The position numbers and the translations under genes are program-made. DNA of 64,000 bases from Gammaproteobacteria bacterium. Its GTDB lineage: Bacteria; Pseudomonadota; Gammaproteobacteria; Pseudomonadales; Pseudohongiellaceae. The notes under the pieces were generated by a model that was given only the letters and a program-made list of their open reading frames with translations, was not told the DNA's origin and made no database searches. Location of the stretch: assembly GCA_041395725.1 (NCBI GenBank), contig JAWKZW010000001.1:3416501-3480500 (forward strand), given 5' to 3'. This document shows positions 17,857 to 26,892 of the stretch, one piece after another. How positions within the stretch are numbered: position 1 is the stretch's first letter; every line of letters starts with the position of its first letter.

Positions 17857-18831
17857 ATGCTGAGCAGTCAACAGAACATTATTTCCAGGGTGGCCGAGTG
17901 GCTTAATGGTGGAAAATCCGTCTGGTTATGTACGATTCTGAAAACCTGGGGATCTTCGCCGCGACCTGTGGGGTCGATGATGGCCTGTACGCTGGACGGT
18001 GAACTGGTAGGTTCCATTTCCGGCGGCTGCATCGAAGAGGACTTTCTGGAACAGTTGCGTGACGGCAGTCTTAAATCGCGCTTCACTGAAGAGGGTCGTC
18101 CTTTTGTCGTCAAGTATGGAATCACGGCCGAAGAGCAGGCGCGGCTGAAGCTGCCCTGTGGTGGACAGCTGCACGTCCTGCTTGAGTATTTTGACCCGGA
18201 GCCTGAAGCGATCGCAGTATTCAACCATATCAGCAATGCCCTGGCACAGCACCGCCAGATAAGCCGCATTGTAGATTTGGCGTCAGGTGACATTCATTTT
18301 GCTGACGAGTCCAGCAAAGAAGCGGTGATCGTCGAAGGTGACAGACTGATCCACAGTCTGAGCCCCCACTACAGGTTGCTGTTGTTGGGCGCTGGTGATG
18401 TGGCCCGCTATGTGGCCGAACTTGCCCTGGCGCTGGAATATGATGTAACCCTCTGCGACCCGAGGCCGAAGTATCTGGAGAACTGGCAGGTGAATGGCGT
18501 CACGACCACTTCGCGTCTACCGGATGATGTTGTGCGCGAACAGTTCAGTAATCCCTACAGTGGCATCATTGCACTGGCCCATGACCCCCGGGTAGACGAT
18601 ATGGCGTTAATGGAAGCGCTGAAAACCGAGGCGTTTTATGTGGGCGCCATGGGGTCTGATAGAACATCTGCGAAACGCCGTGAAAGGCTGCCGGAGCTTG
18701 GTCTGAGCGAGGATGAGATAAACCGTTTGCATGCGCCTATCGGATTTCAGATTGGCAGTAAGACACCAGCTGAAATCGCTATATCTGTCATGGCAGAGGT
18801 CACTGCCGTGAGACGTGGCAAGGCCGGTTAA
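17857..18831 (+). CDS. XdhC/CoxI family protein
   Basis: The protein has 324 residues. The N-terminal XdhC_CoxI domain shows GSSPRPVGSMMA, SISGGCIEEDF and LPCGGQLHVLLEYF. The C-terminal Rossmann domain shows LLGAGDVARYVAELALALEY with the nucleotide-binding glycines and later FYVGAMGSDRTSAKRRERL. XdhC proteins carry or sulfurate molybdenum cofactor for insertion into xanthine dehydrogenase-type enzymes. No xdhA or xdhB and no other molybdoenzyme gene lies next to it, so its client must be encoded elsewhere. It probably shares a transcript with the MATE gene. Confidence 0.92.
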   Translation: MLSSQQNIISRVAEWLNGGKSVWLCTILKTWGSSPRPVGSMMACTLDGELVGSISGGCIEEDFLEQLRDGSLKSRFTEEGRPFVVKYGITAEEQARLKLPCGGQLHVLLEYFDPEPEAIAVFNHISNALAQHRQISRIVDLASGDIHFADESSKEAVIVEGDRLIHSLSPHYRLLLLGAGDVARYVAELALALEYDVTLCDPRPKYLENWQVNGVTTTSRLPDDVVREQFSNPYSGIIALAHDPRVDDMALMEALKTEAFYVGAMGSDRTSAKRRERLPELGLSEDEINRLHAPIGFQIGSKTPAEIAISVMAEVTAVRRGKAG

Positions 18832-18922
18832 AAGGTCAGTTTTGGAGTTGTTTGTTCTACGGTCAGCCTCAGAGTGTCACCGGCAGGTGGTACCTGGTCA
18901 CAAGCACTAGGGAGAGTTTTCA

Positions 18923-19918
18923 ATGTTTGCCCGTTTTACTCCGCTTTTTCTCAGTCTGTGGTTGTTCCCCGGTTTGGCGCTGCCCCAGCCCGTCGGGATT
19001 CCCCGCACCGAGTATGGGTTTCCTGATTTACAGGGAATCTGGACCAATGCCAGCCAGACACCTTTGCAGCGACCGACCGGATTCGGGAACAAACGGTTTT
19101 TCACCAGCCAGGAAGCAAGAGAACAGGAGCGGCAGGCACTGGTCCGTGATCAGGACAAAGCCGCGCCGCTGGAGGAAAACCGACAGGCTCCCGAGGCGGG
19201 TGAAATCATTCGTTTTCAGGCGGATGAAAACTTCGCCAACACCAGAATCGACCTCATGCAGGTTCATGGTGAATACCGCACTTCCCTGGTAGTAGATCCG
19301 CCCAATGGTCAGTTGCCGTATCGTCCAGGTGGGCAGTCAGGGGATGTCTATGGGCAATGGTTGGCTGCCGGCGCAGGAGCCTTTGATGGTCCGGAAATCA
19401 GGAATCCCTGGGAACGCTGTTTCTTTGTTGGTGGCCAGCTGCCGCCCATGATTGCCTGGACCTATAACGCTAATTTTCAGATTATTCAGAACCGGGACTA
19501 TGTGGTGATCGCCAGGGAAATGGTTCACGATGCCCGGATCATCAGAATCGAAGGGGAGCCTTTCCCTGCATCCTTGGTCCAGTGGTCGGGTAATTCCGTG
19601 GGGACGTGGGAAGGCGATGTGCTGGTGGTTGAAAGTGAAAATTTTCATCCTCAGGCCTCACATCCGTTCATTCGCTCTTCAGCGGACTTCAAGGTCAGTG
19701 AACGTTTTACACTGCTTGGAGCAAATGAAATTCTGTACCAATACACGGTCAACGATCCGCAAATTTATGAACAGCCGTTTACGGTAGAAATGACCCTGAG
19801 AAGGAAGGCGGCAGGCGAAAGAATCTATGAATATGCCTGCCATGAGGGCAATTATTCCCTGCCCGCGATACTGGCAGGAGCCCGGCGCGAAGAGCTCGAT
19901 GCGGAATTCGCGCGCTGA
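18923..19918 (+). CDS. Exported protein, second DFxGIW-type paralog
   Basis: The protein has 331 residues with a signal peptide (residues 1-23, ending GLALPQ). Directly after cleavage it has YGFPDLQGIWTNAS, the counterpart of SPDFNGIWQ in the protein at 438-1268. It also shares WEGDVLVVESENF, VSERFTLLG and NDPQIYEQPF with that paralog. A conserved Cys pair (WERCFFVGG and YEYACHEGNY) may form a disulfide. The ATG has AGGGAGAG 6 bases upstream. Function is unknown; secretion is predicted. It is separated from XdhC by 91 bp. Confidence 0.8.
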   Translation: MFARFTPLFLSLWLFPGLALPQPVGIPRTEYGFPDLQGIWTNASQTPLQRPTGFGNKRFFTSQEAREQERQALVRDQDKAAPLEENRQAPEAGEIIRFQADENFANTRIDLMQVHGEYRTSLVVDPPNGQLPYRPGGQSGDVYGQWLAAGAGAFDGPEIRNPWERCFFVGGQLPPMIAWTYNANFQIIQNRDYVVIAREMVHDARIIRIEGEPFPASLVQWSGNSVGTWEGDVLVVESENFHPQASHPFIRSSADFKVSERFTLLGANEILYQYTVNDPQIYEQPFTVEMTLRRKAAGERIYEYACHEGNYSLPAILAGARREELDAEFAR

Positions 19919-20045
19919 GAAAGGCTGCTTCAGGTCTGACCGGCAGTGAATCAGACTGCGGGTAGAGCGGATGAGGGTTGCCCAACGTCACCCGAAACCG
20001 CGGTGCTGACCTGAATTCTGTAGAAGTGCAGCGGTATTCTCTTTC

Positions 20046-21506
20046 TCAGGCTGTCTTGCTGCCCTGACTCAACGCCACCGGTGGCCGTCGCTGCTCCCAT
20101 TGAATTTCGTTTTCCATGCTGTAGGCCAGTTGCAGCAGCGTTGCGTCGGCGCCCCAGCCTGCCGACAGCAGAATACCCACCGGTAATCCCGCATCACTCT
20201 GGTAGACGGGGACCGATAGGCTCGGTTGTCCGGTGGCATTGAACAGAGAGCAGAAGCCACTGTAGCTGCCAAAGCGTTGTACATAAGTCTTCATGTCGTC
20301 ACTGTTCATGTCCAACCATCCCAGCGGTGCGGGGGGTTGAGTCAGCACCGGGGACACAAGAACGTCGTAACGCCGGTGGAAGTATTCCATTGACCGCTCC
20401 AGACGGTGGATTCCATCCAATGCTTCAGCATACTCAATCGCACTCAGCGCACCGCCCCGTTTCGCCATGCGACGCGTGGCTTCCTCCAATAAGGGGGTTT
20501 CCAGTGTTTCGCCGCATTTCTGCAATTGGGGCAGAATCGCCTGGGCCACGTGCAGATTGATGATCCTGCCGGTAAGGTCACTGAGCTGGCCATAATCGAC
20601 CGGTGGGGCTGCATCCCGCACGTCGTGACCGAATTGGCGCAGGACTTCCACAGTTTTTTCCAGGGCCCTGTTGACCTCCGGGTGGATTTCCGCATCCAGC
20701 GGGTGCTGGCGCTGAATCGCGATAGTCAGCGGCCTGAATTCTTTCAGTGCCGACAAAAACGACTGCGGGACCTCCGGCAGGGGGTACAGCGCGGGCTTCT
20801 GCAGGCGGATGGCATCCAGCATGGCGGCGCTGTCCCGGACACTTCGAGTGACCACGTGACCGACGCTCATTCCGCTCCAGGTGCCGGCAAGATCCGGTTC
20901 GGAGGGAGTCAGGCCACGACTGGGTTTGTGTCCTACCAGCCCGCAACAGGACGCGGGGATACGGATGGAGCCGCCGCCATCGCTGCCGTGAGCTAGCGGT
21001 ACGATGCGCGCCGCGACCGCGGCACAGGAGCCGCCGCTGGAGCCGCCGGCGGAATGATTGAGATTCCAGGGGTTGTGGCAGGGCCCGGCGAATGCCGACT
21101 CCGTCGTGATAGTAAGGCACAGTTCCGGGGTATTGGCCTTGCCCAGCGACAGCAGGCCGGCTTTGCTGAACGCGCTCACGATCGGCGCATCATGGGTGGC
21201 GACCTCGCCCTCGAAAAGCCGGCTGTGAGAGGTCTGAGGCAATCCTCTGACCGCGCTGTTGTCTTTAACAAGGAAGGGGACGCCGCAGAAGGGCTGGTCC
21301 ACTTGCGGACCAGCGGCATCCAGTGCCAGGGCCTGCTCCCGGGCCTGCTCAAAGGTCTGCCAGGTGATGGCATTCAGCTGGGGGTTAAGTGCCTCGGCCA
21401 GTTGCAACGCACAGTCCATAACCTCAGTGGCGCTGAATTGACGACGACGAATTCCCTCGGCAATGGCGAGGCCATCGAGTTGTTGAAAGACTTCACTCTC
21501 GAGCAA
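20046..21506 (-). CDS. Amidase signature family protein
   Basis: The protein has 486 residues of the amidase signature family with an intact Ser-cisSer-Lys triad: Lys in PFLVKDNSAVRG, cis-Ser and nucleophile region in HSAGGSSGGSCAAVAA and HGSDGGGSIRIPASCCG. It hydrolyses a carboxamide; the substrate is unknown. It is not GatA-like in context, since no gatB or gatC is present. The start is TTG at 21506; a stop lies six codons upstream and the next ATG would remove conserved sequence. It begins 44 bp after pilU on the same strand. Confidence 0.9.
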   Translation of the reverse strand: MLESEVFQQLDGLAIAEGIRRRQFSATEVMDCALQLAEALNPQLNAITWQTFEQAREQALALDAAGPQVDQPFCGVPFLVKDNSAVRGLPQTSHSRLFEGEVATHDAPIVSAFSKAGLLSLGKANTPELCLTITTESAFAGPCHNPWNLNHSAGGSSGGSCAAVAARIVPLAHGSDGGGSIRIPASCCGLVGHKPSRGLTPSEPDLAGTWSGMSVGHVVTRSVRDSAAMLDAIRLQKPALYPLPEVPQSFLSALKEFRPLTIAIQRQHPLDAEIHPEVNRALEKTVEVLRQFGHDVRDAAPPVDYGQLSDLTGRIINLHVAQAILPQLQKCGETLETPLLEEATRRMAKRGGALSAIEYAEALDGIHRLERSMEYFHRRYDVLVSPVLTQPPAPLGWLDMNSDDMKTYVQRFGSYSGFCSLFNATGQPSLSVPVYQSDAGLPVGILLSAGWGADATLLQLAYSMENEIQWEQRRPPVALSQGSKTA

Positions 21507-21550
21507 GGGAAAAACCCCTGTTTATTGCCAAGGCGGAATCTGTGCCGCGC

Positions 21551-22696
21551 TTAGAAACGTCGCTCTTCCTTGGAAACAAGGGACAGAATGCCGCTGTCGT
21601 CTTCTTCATCGTAGACGGTATCTTCATCGGGTTTACGGTCTTCGGAAAGCTGGATTCGCAGGCGAAGATTATTCTTGGAATCAGCATTCTTCAGGGCTTC
21701 TTCGTAGCTGATTCTACCGGTTTTATACAGTTCATAAAGGGCACCGTCGAAAGTCTTCATGCCCTGTTGCTCGGATTTCTCCATGACTTCCTTCAGTTCT
21801 GTAATCTTGCCCTGCTTGATGAGATCGCAGATCCTTGGTGTTCCGATCATGATTTCCACCGCCGCGGTACGTTTACCTTCTGGCGTTGGCACCAGACGCT
21901 GAGAGATGAAAGATCGCAGGTTCAGGGATAAGTCCAGCAACAACTGTTTGTGTCGGTCTTCCGGGAAGAAGTTGATGATCCGGTCTAAAGCCTGGTTGGC
22001 ATTGTTGGCGTGCAGGGTGGAAAGGCACAGGTGACCGGTCTCGGCAAACGCTATGGCGTGCTCCATGGTTTCGCGACTGCGAATCTCGCCGATCAGAATG
22101 ACATCGGGCGCCTGGCGTAATGTGTTCTTCAAGGCGTCTTCGTAAGTGTGGGTATCCATGCCCACCTCACGCTGATTGATAATGGACTTCTTATGATGGT
22201 GAATGAATTCCACCGGATCTTCGATGGTTATGATATGACCATCGCTGTTTACATTACGGTGATCAACCAGCGCCGCGAGAGAAGTTGATTTACCAGAACC
22301 GGTACCTCCGACAAACAGGATGATACCGCGCTTGGACATGACCAGATCTTTGAGGATGACCGGCAGGCCTAATTCATCAAGATTGGGTATGTCGGTTTTA
22401 ATGTGACGGGCAACGATGCCGATTTCGCCGCGCTGCTGGAAAATGTTTACACGGAATCGCCCGACGTCTTTTTCCTGGATTGCCAGATTCATTTCGGGAC
22501 TTTTTTCAAATTCCCTGATCTGGTCTTCACTCATAATCTGGTAGGCGATCTTCTTGGCTGCACCGGGCGGCAGGCGCTTGTCCGTCACGGGGACCAGCTT
22601 GCCGTGAGCCTTGATGGTAGGTGGTGCATTGGTGGTCAGAAACAGGTCCGACCCCTCTCTCTCAATCAGCAGTTTTAGCAGTTCTTTGAAACCCAT
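21551..22696 (-). CDS. pilU: Type IV pilus twitching motility ATPase PilU
   Basis: The protein has 381 residues, the length of PilU. It shows the PilT/PilU core: Walker A VGGTGSGKSTSLAALV, Asp box ITIEDPVEFIHHHK, Walker B region APDVILIGEIRSRETMEHA and His box TGHLCLSTLHANNANQALDR. The N-terminus GSDLFLTTNAPPTIK and the long acidic tail after RLRIQLSED favour PilU over PilT. It assists PilT in retracting type IV pili at the inner membrane. pilT, which often lies directly upstream, is replaced here by pyrB. Confidence 0.93.
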   Translation of the reverse strand: MGFKELLKLLIEREGSDLFLTTNAPPTIKAHGKLVPVTDKRLPPGAAKKIAYQIMSEDQIREFEKSPEMNLAIQEKDVGRFRVNIFQQRGEIGIVARHIKTDIPNLDELGLPVILKDLVMSKRGIILFVGGTGSGKSTSLAALVDHRNVNSDGHIITIEDPVEFIHHHKKSIINQREVGMDTHTYEDALKNTLRQAPDVILIGEIRSRETMEHAIAFAETGHLCLSTLHANNANQALDRIINFFPEDRHKQLLLDLSLNLRSFISQRLVPTPEGKRTAAVEIMIGTPRICDLIKQGKITELKEVMEKSEQQGMKTFDGALYELYKTGRISYEEALKNADSKNNLRLRIQLSEDRKPDEDTVYDEEDDSGILSLVSKEERRF

Positions 22697-22729
22697 AGCT
22701 TATGACCCTGGCATAACCGGTTGTTTTAG

Positions 22730-23752
22730 CTATACAAATTTGAATCTTCGGTCAGTATACCAGCCCACATCGGTGGAGGTATCGTCAATTTTGTGATCCA
22801 CATCTAATATCAGGGCAAATAACGCCATGCGTATCAGCACGCCATTGTCTGTCTGACGGAAGATGGCCAGGCCGGGGTTCTGGTTCAGGTCGTTGTCCAG
22901 TTCGTTGGCTTCAGCCCGGGAGTCCCTCGGCAGGGGATGCATGATGACAGTTTTCGGCTGGCAATAACGGGTGTATACCGCCTGATTGAGCCGGAATCGT
23001 CCCCGGTAAATGTCAGCTTCCATCCGATTTGTAAAACGCTCTTCCTGAATGCGGGTCAGGTAAACTATGTCGTTCCCGGCCAACCCGTTCTCCATATTGT
23101 CGGTTTCCACAACCCGGTGACCGCGAGCGTTCAGTGAGGCCACGATGCCCTCAGGCATCCGCAGTTCCTGAGGGGAAATCAAGGTGATCTCCACGCCTTC
23201 GTAGAGATGCAGCAATTGAGACAGGGAGTGCACCGTGCGACCATGCTTGAGGTCGCCCACCATGGCGATCTTCATGCCGGCAATATCGCGATCCTGGCTG
23301 GCCAGCTCTTTCTTGATGGTGTAAAGATCCAGCAAGGCCTGACTGGGATGTTCGTTCGGACCATCGCCGCCGTTGATAACCGGGACCCGGCTCGCTCGAG
23401 CGAATTCCTCCACGGAACCTGCCTGCGGGTGGCGCATGACAATAACATCACTGTAGCCGCTGAGAACCCGGGCTGTGTCATACAGCGATTCACCTTTGGT
23501 AATGGAAGATGCCTTGACGTCAGTGGTCTCCCTGACGTGACCGCCGAGCAGGTTGAAAGCGCAACCGAAGCTGACCCGGGTCCGCGTGCTGGGCTCGAAG
23601 AACATGTTGCCGAGAATGGCGCCGTCCAGCACTTTGGTCACGCGCTCCCTTTTGGCATAGGGGCGCATGCTGTCGGCCACTTCGAACACCCTCTCTACAT
23701 CCTCCCGGGCGAACTGTTTGACGCTGAGAATATGAGAGCCGGGAAAGTCCAT
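22730..23752 (-). CDS. pyrB: Aspartate carbamoyltransferase catalytic chain
   Basis: PyrB joins carbamoyl phosphate and aspartate in the second step of pyrimidine synthesis. The 340-residue protein has the carbamoyl phosphate site FFEPSTRTRVSF, the HPSQALLDLYTI helix and the MHPLPRDSRAE aspartate loop. It is longer than the usual 305-335 residues because of a C-terminal extension. No pyrI regulatory gene and no pyrC-like pseudo-subunit gene follows, so it may work without a regulatory chain encoded nearby. pilU begins 33 bp downstream, so the genes may be co-transcribed. Confidence 0.96.
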   Translation of the reverse strand: MDFPGSHILSVKQFAREDVERVFEVADSMRPYAKRERVTKVLDGAILGNMFFEPSTRTRVSFGCAFNLLGGHVRETTDVKASSITKGESLYDTARVLSGYSDVIVMRHPQAGSVEEFARASRVPVINGGDGPNEHPSQALLDLYTIKKELASQDRDIAGMKIAMVGDLKHGRTVHSLSQLLHLYEGVEITLISPQELRMPEGIVASLNARGHRVVETDNMENGLAGNDIVYLTRIQEERFTNRMEADIYRGRFRLNQAVYTRYCQPKTVIMHPLPRDSRAEANELDNDLNQNPGLAIFRQTDNGVLIRMALFALILDVDHKIDDTSTDVGWYTDRRFKFV

Positions 23753-23959
23753 GATGCTGTTTGCCTGGTGTAAGTGTAACGGTCTGGGTCCTGTTTCCCG
23801 GGTTCGCTCACGGCCGCAGCCTTGGTGCCGGCGAGGAATACGGGAGACCTGCGGATACTACTACAATTAGCCGGGCGTTAGAACTTGCAACCGGCTCGTG
23901 CTAGAGTTTCATCCCGGGCAAGTCGGCCTCATTATCTGAATCCACCCATTGGCTGCTAA

Positions 23960-25390
23960 GTGACTCTCAGAACTATTTACTGGTATGACTTCGAAACCTT
24001 TGGCGTTGATCCCCGTCGGGACCGTGCTGCCCAGTTCGCTGGAATCCGCACCGATGAGAAACTGAACATCCTTGGCGATCCCCTGGTGCTTTACTGCCGG
24101 CCAGCCGATGATTTTCTCCCCGCACCACAGGCATGCCTGATTACCGGCATCACGCCTCAGGAGGCCAGCGAAAAAGGCCTCAGCGAAGCGGAATTTATTG
24201 CTCGTATTCACGCCGAATTTTCTACCCCGCAAACCTGTGTCGCCGGTTACAACAGCATTCGCTTTGACGATGAGTTGACTCGTCAGCTGCTGTACCGGAA
24301 TTTCTACGACCCGTACGAGCGGGAGTGGAAGGACGGCAATACCCGCTGGGATATTATTGACATGCTCAGGCTGTGTGCTGCGGTCCGTCCGGACGGCATC
24401 AACTGGCCGACCGGTGTGGACGGTCAGCCCAGCTTTCGCCTGGAAGAATTAACTGCCGCCAACGGGATTTCTCATGCTGATGCCCATGATGCGCGGGCTG
24501 ATGTATTCGCTACGATCGAGATGGCGCGATTGGTGCGACAGAGCCAGCCGAAACTCTATGACTATGTTTATCAGCTACGTTACAAGAAGAATGTAGAACA
24601 ACAGCTGGACTTGTTCCAGAAAAAACCGGTTGTGCATGTGTCAGCCATGTATCCGGCCAGTCAGGGCTGTCTTGCCCTGGTAATGCCGCTCTGTCGACAT
24701 CCCGTCGATAAAAACGGTGTCATCGTCTATGACTTGCGGGAAGCTCCTGAGAGCTGGTTGTCTGCCAGCGCCGGGGAAATCCGGCAACGTCTTTTTACCC
24801 GCAAGGAAGATCTGCCGGCAGGAGTCAGCCGCATTCCCCTGAAAACCCTGCACATCAACCGATGCCCCATTGTCGCGCCGCGTACTATTCTAAGCGATGC
24901 AAAAGCGGCGCACTATCAGATCGATCTGGAGGCTTGTCAGCGTCACTGGCAACGCCTGGTCGAGCAGAAGGACCTGTCGGCAAGACTCCGGGAAGTCCTT
25001 GAGCCGGAGCGGAGCGAACTGGAACTGGACCCGGATTTCATGATTTACAGCGGGGGTTTTTTCAGCGCGGGGGATCGTAAGCTCATGGCGGTAGTTCGAG
25101 AAAGCACGCCAGAACAGCTCGCAATGCTCAATCTTCCGTTTCGTGACCGCAGGCTGTCGGAAATGCTTTTTCGTTACCGCGCCAGAAATTTTCCCGACTC
25201 GCTGAGTGCGCAGGAGCGTCAACGGTGGGAGGGTTTTCGCCGTTCACGCCTCGATGCAGCCCGCTGGCAGGACTTTGCCCGGTCGATGAAAGAAGCGGCG
25301 GGTCTTTGCAAGAGCCCGCAGGATGAGGATATTCTCGCAGAATTATCGACCTACGCCGAGCAAGTCAAACCGCCGCCAGAACAGGCCTGA
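23960..25390 (+). CDS. sbcB: Exodeoxyribonuclease I
   Basis: SbcB degrades single-stranded DNA from 3' to 5' and acts in mismatch repair and recombination. The 476-residue protein has the DnaQ-like exonuclease motifs: WYDFETFGVDPRRDR, YNSIRFDDELTRQLLYRNFY and AHDARADVFATIEMARL. The rest matches the SH3-like and helical domains of Exo I. The start is GTG at 23960, which places DFET at the usual distance from the N-terminus; the ribosome binding site is weak. The stop codon lies inside the first copy of a short degenerate repeat. Confidence 0.96.
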   Translation: MTLRTIYWYDFETFGVDPRRDRAAQFAGIRTDEKLNILGDPLVLYCRPADDFLPAPQACLITGITPQEASEKGLSEAEFIARIHAEFSTPQTCVAGYNSIRFDDELTRQLLYRNFYDPYEREWKDGNTRWDIIDMLRLCAAVRPDGINWPTGVDGQPSFRLEELTAANGISHADAHDARADVFATIEMARLVRQSQPKLYDYVYQLRYKKNVEQQLDLFQKKPVVHVSAMYPASQGCLALVMPLCRHPVDKNGVIVYDLREAPESWLSASAGEIRQRLFTRKEDLPAGVSRIPLKTLHINRCPIVAPRTILSDAKAAHYQIDLEACQRHWQRLVEQKDLSARLREVLEPERSELELDPDFMIYSGGFFSAGDRKLMAVVRESTPEQLAMLNLPFRDRRLSEMLFRYRARNFPDSLSAQERQRWEGFRRSRLDAARWQDFARSMKEAAGLCKSPQDEDILAELSTYAEQVKPPPEQA

Positions 25391-25477
25391 CCTCACTTGA
25401 AACAGGCCTGACCCCAGACTGAAACAGGCCCGACCGAAGCTGATGCAGGCTTGATGGCAGCCAATACAGGCCTGTAC
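25381..25477 (+). repeat. Five degenerate tandem copies, period 21-22 bp
   Basis: The core ACAGGCCTGACC occurs at 25381 and 25402, and as variants at 25424 (ACAGGCCCGACC), 25445 (GCAGGCTTGATG) and 25466 (ACAGGCCTGTAC). The spacings are 21, 22, 21 and 21 bp. The first copy contains the sbcB stop codon. The core holds the palindrome AGGCCT. Confidence 0.7.
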
Positions 25478-25752
25478 ACAGGTACGTCCGGGCTCCTGCC
25501 GGTCAGCCAGTAACTGGTGTCGTTATGCTGATTCACTCCGCTGAATCAGGAGGACAACGGGCAATCCGGCCGGCGTTGCGTCGCGAAATCTTTTTAACAT
25601 TCTGATTAATAAAAGGAAAAAATCTCGTCGCAGGAAATAGCTGGTTGTCATAGCGTGGCGATGAGGCTAGAATTGCCGCCCATTCCGGTTGGCTTCGACA
25701 GCCACCCTTCATCAGGTCGAAAAAGAGCCTGCAAGACGGACCGTCAAGCTTG
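25391..25752. other. Spacer between sbcB and the acyltransferase gene
   Basis: After the degenerate repeat array the spacer becomes AT-richer (about 25595-25640) and probably carries the promoter of the downstream acyltransferase gene. I see no gene in it. Confidence 0.5.
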
Positions 25753-26892
25753 ATGGATGAATTTAAAGAGATCAGACCCTATCTTGACAATGAAATCAGG
25801 CTGGTGCTGGACGATCTGCTGGCTAACCCCGAGTTTCTTCGCAGCGTGGCCCGCTTTTTTTACCCCCGTCTGGCCCGTCTGCTGCCGCTGGAGTTGCTTG
25901 CCAAAAGGCGTCTCAGTTCCCAGCTGAAAGGCGTGGACAGCGTGGCAGCCATGCAGGATGTGATCGCGATCCACATGGGCAAGATGATCCGGGATACGTC
26001 GGCTGGCTTCTCCAATTCCGGGCTGGAACGTCTGGATCCACACAAGCCACACCTGTTTATCAGCAATCACCGGGATATCGCCATGGATCCGGCGTTTGTC
26101 AACTATGCGCTCCATCATGCCGGACAGGGAACCTGTCAGATTGCCATCGGCGACAACCTGTTGAAGAAGCCTTTTGTCACCGACCTGATGCGCTTGAATA
26201 AAAGTTTTATTGTCCATCGCTCGTTGAAGGGTCGTGAGCTGTTGAAATCATTGGATCTGCTGTCGCGCTATATCCATCATTGTATTGCCGACGGTCAGAG
26301 CGTCTGGATTGCACAGCGGGAAGGACGGGCCAAGGACGGCGTCGATGAGACGGAGCCGGCGTTGATAAAGATGCTGGCCATGGGGCAGAGACAGGTACCT
26401 TTGCGAGAGAGCCTCGCACAGCTCAACCTGGTTCCCGTGGCGATCTCCTACGAGTTCGATGCCTGTGATGAACTCAAGGCAGAAGAGCTGTACCAGCTTG
26501 AAGCCAAAGGGGAATTCACCAAAACCGACCAAAGCGATATTCACAGTATCGTTACCGGGATCATCGGTCAGAAGGGGCACGTGCATGTCGGCTTCGGTGA
26601 GGAATTGAGCATCGCTACCGACGACCCCGATGAAGTGGCGGCCATGATCGATGCCCAGATACTGAAAAACTACCGGTTACATGACACTAATTTCCTGGCC
26701 CTGCGCTTACTCCGGGAAAATAATCTGGTGGCGTTGCCGCCACTGGCGGAAGGAGCCTGGGCGACTGCACTCGATCCGCTGACCAGTGAGAAGTTCACGC
26801 GTCGTCTGGTCAGCATCGACACGCGACTGCACAGGTATGTTCTCCTGATGTATGCCAATCCGGTAATCCGACGTTTCGCGTTAACAGATTAA
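25753..26892 (+). CDS. PlsC-like glycerolipid acyltransferase
   Basis: The protein has 379 residues. The acyltransferase block HLFISNHRDIAMDPAFVNY contains a His-Asp pair spaced by five residues instead of the usual four of PlsC (HX4D), and is followed by FIVHRSLKGRELLKSL and the acceptor-site motif IAQREGRAKDG. It should transfer acyl groups to a lysophospholipid or a related lipid at the inner membrane. It lacks obvious transmembrane helices. The ATG at 25753 is preferred over the TTG one codon upstream. It converges with, and overlaps by 4 bp, the DUF349 gene. Confidence 0.8.
   Translation: MDEFKEIRPYLDNEIRLVLDDLLANPEFLRSVARFFYPRLARLLPLELLAKRRLSSQLKGVDSVAAMQDVIAIHMGKMIRDTSAGFSNSGLERLDPHKPHLFISNHRDIAMDPAFVNYALHHAGQGTCQIAIGDNLLKKPFVTDLMRLNKSFIVHRSLKGRELLKSLDLLSRYIHHCIADGQSVWIAQREGRAKDGVDETEPALIKMLAMGQRQVPLRESLAQLNLVPVAISYEFDACDELKAEELYQLEAKGEFTKTDQSDIHSIVTGIIGQKGHVHVGFGEELSIATDDPDEVAAMIDAQILKNYRLHDTNFLALRLLRENNLVALPPLAEGAWATALDPLTSEKFTRRLVSIDTRLHRYVLLMYANPVIRRFALTD

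Noticed and set aside
20046..21506. Amidase as GatA of the tRNA amidotransferase
   Set aside because: No gatB or gatC nearby, and the sequence outside the signature does not look like GatA.
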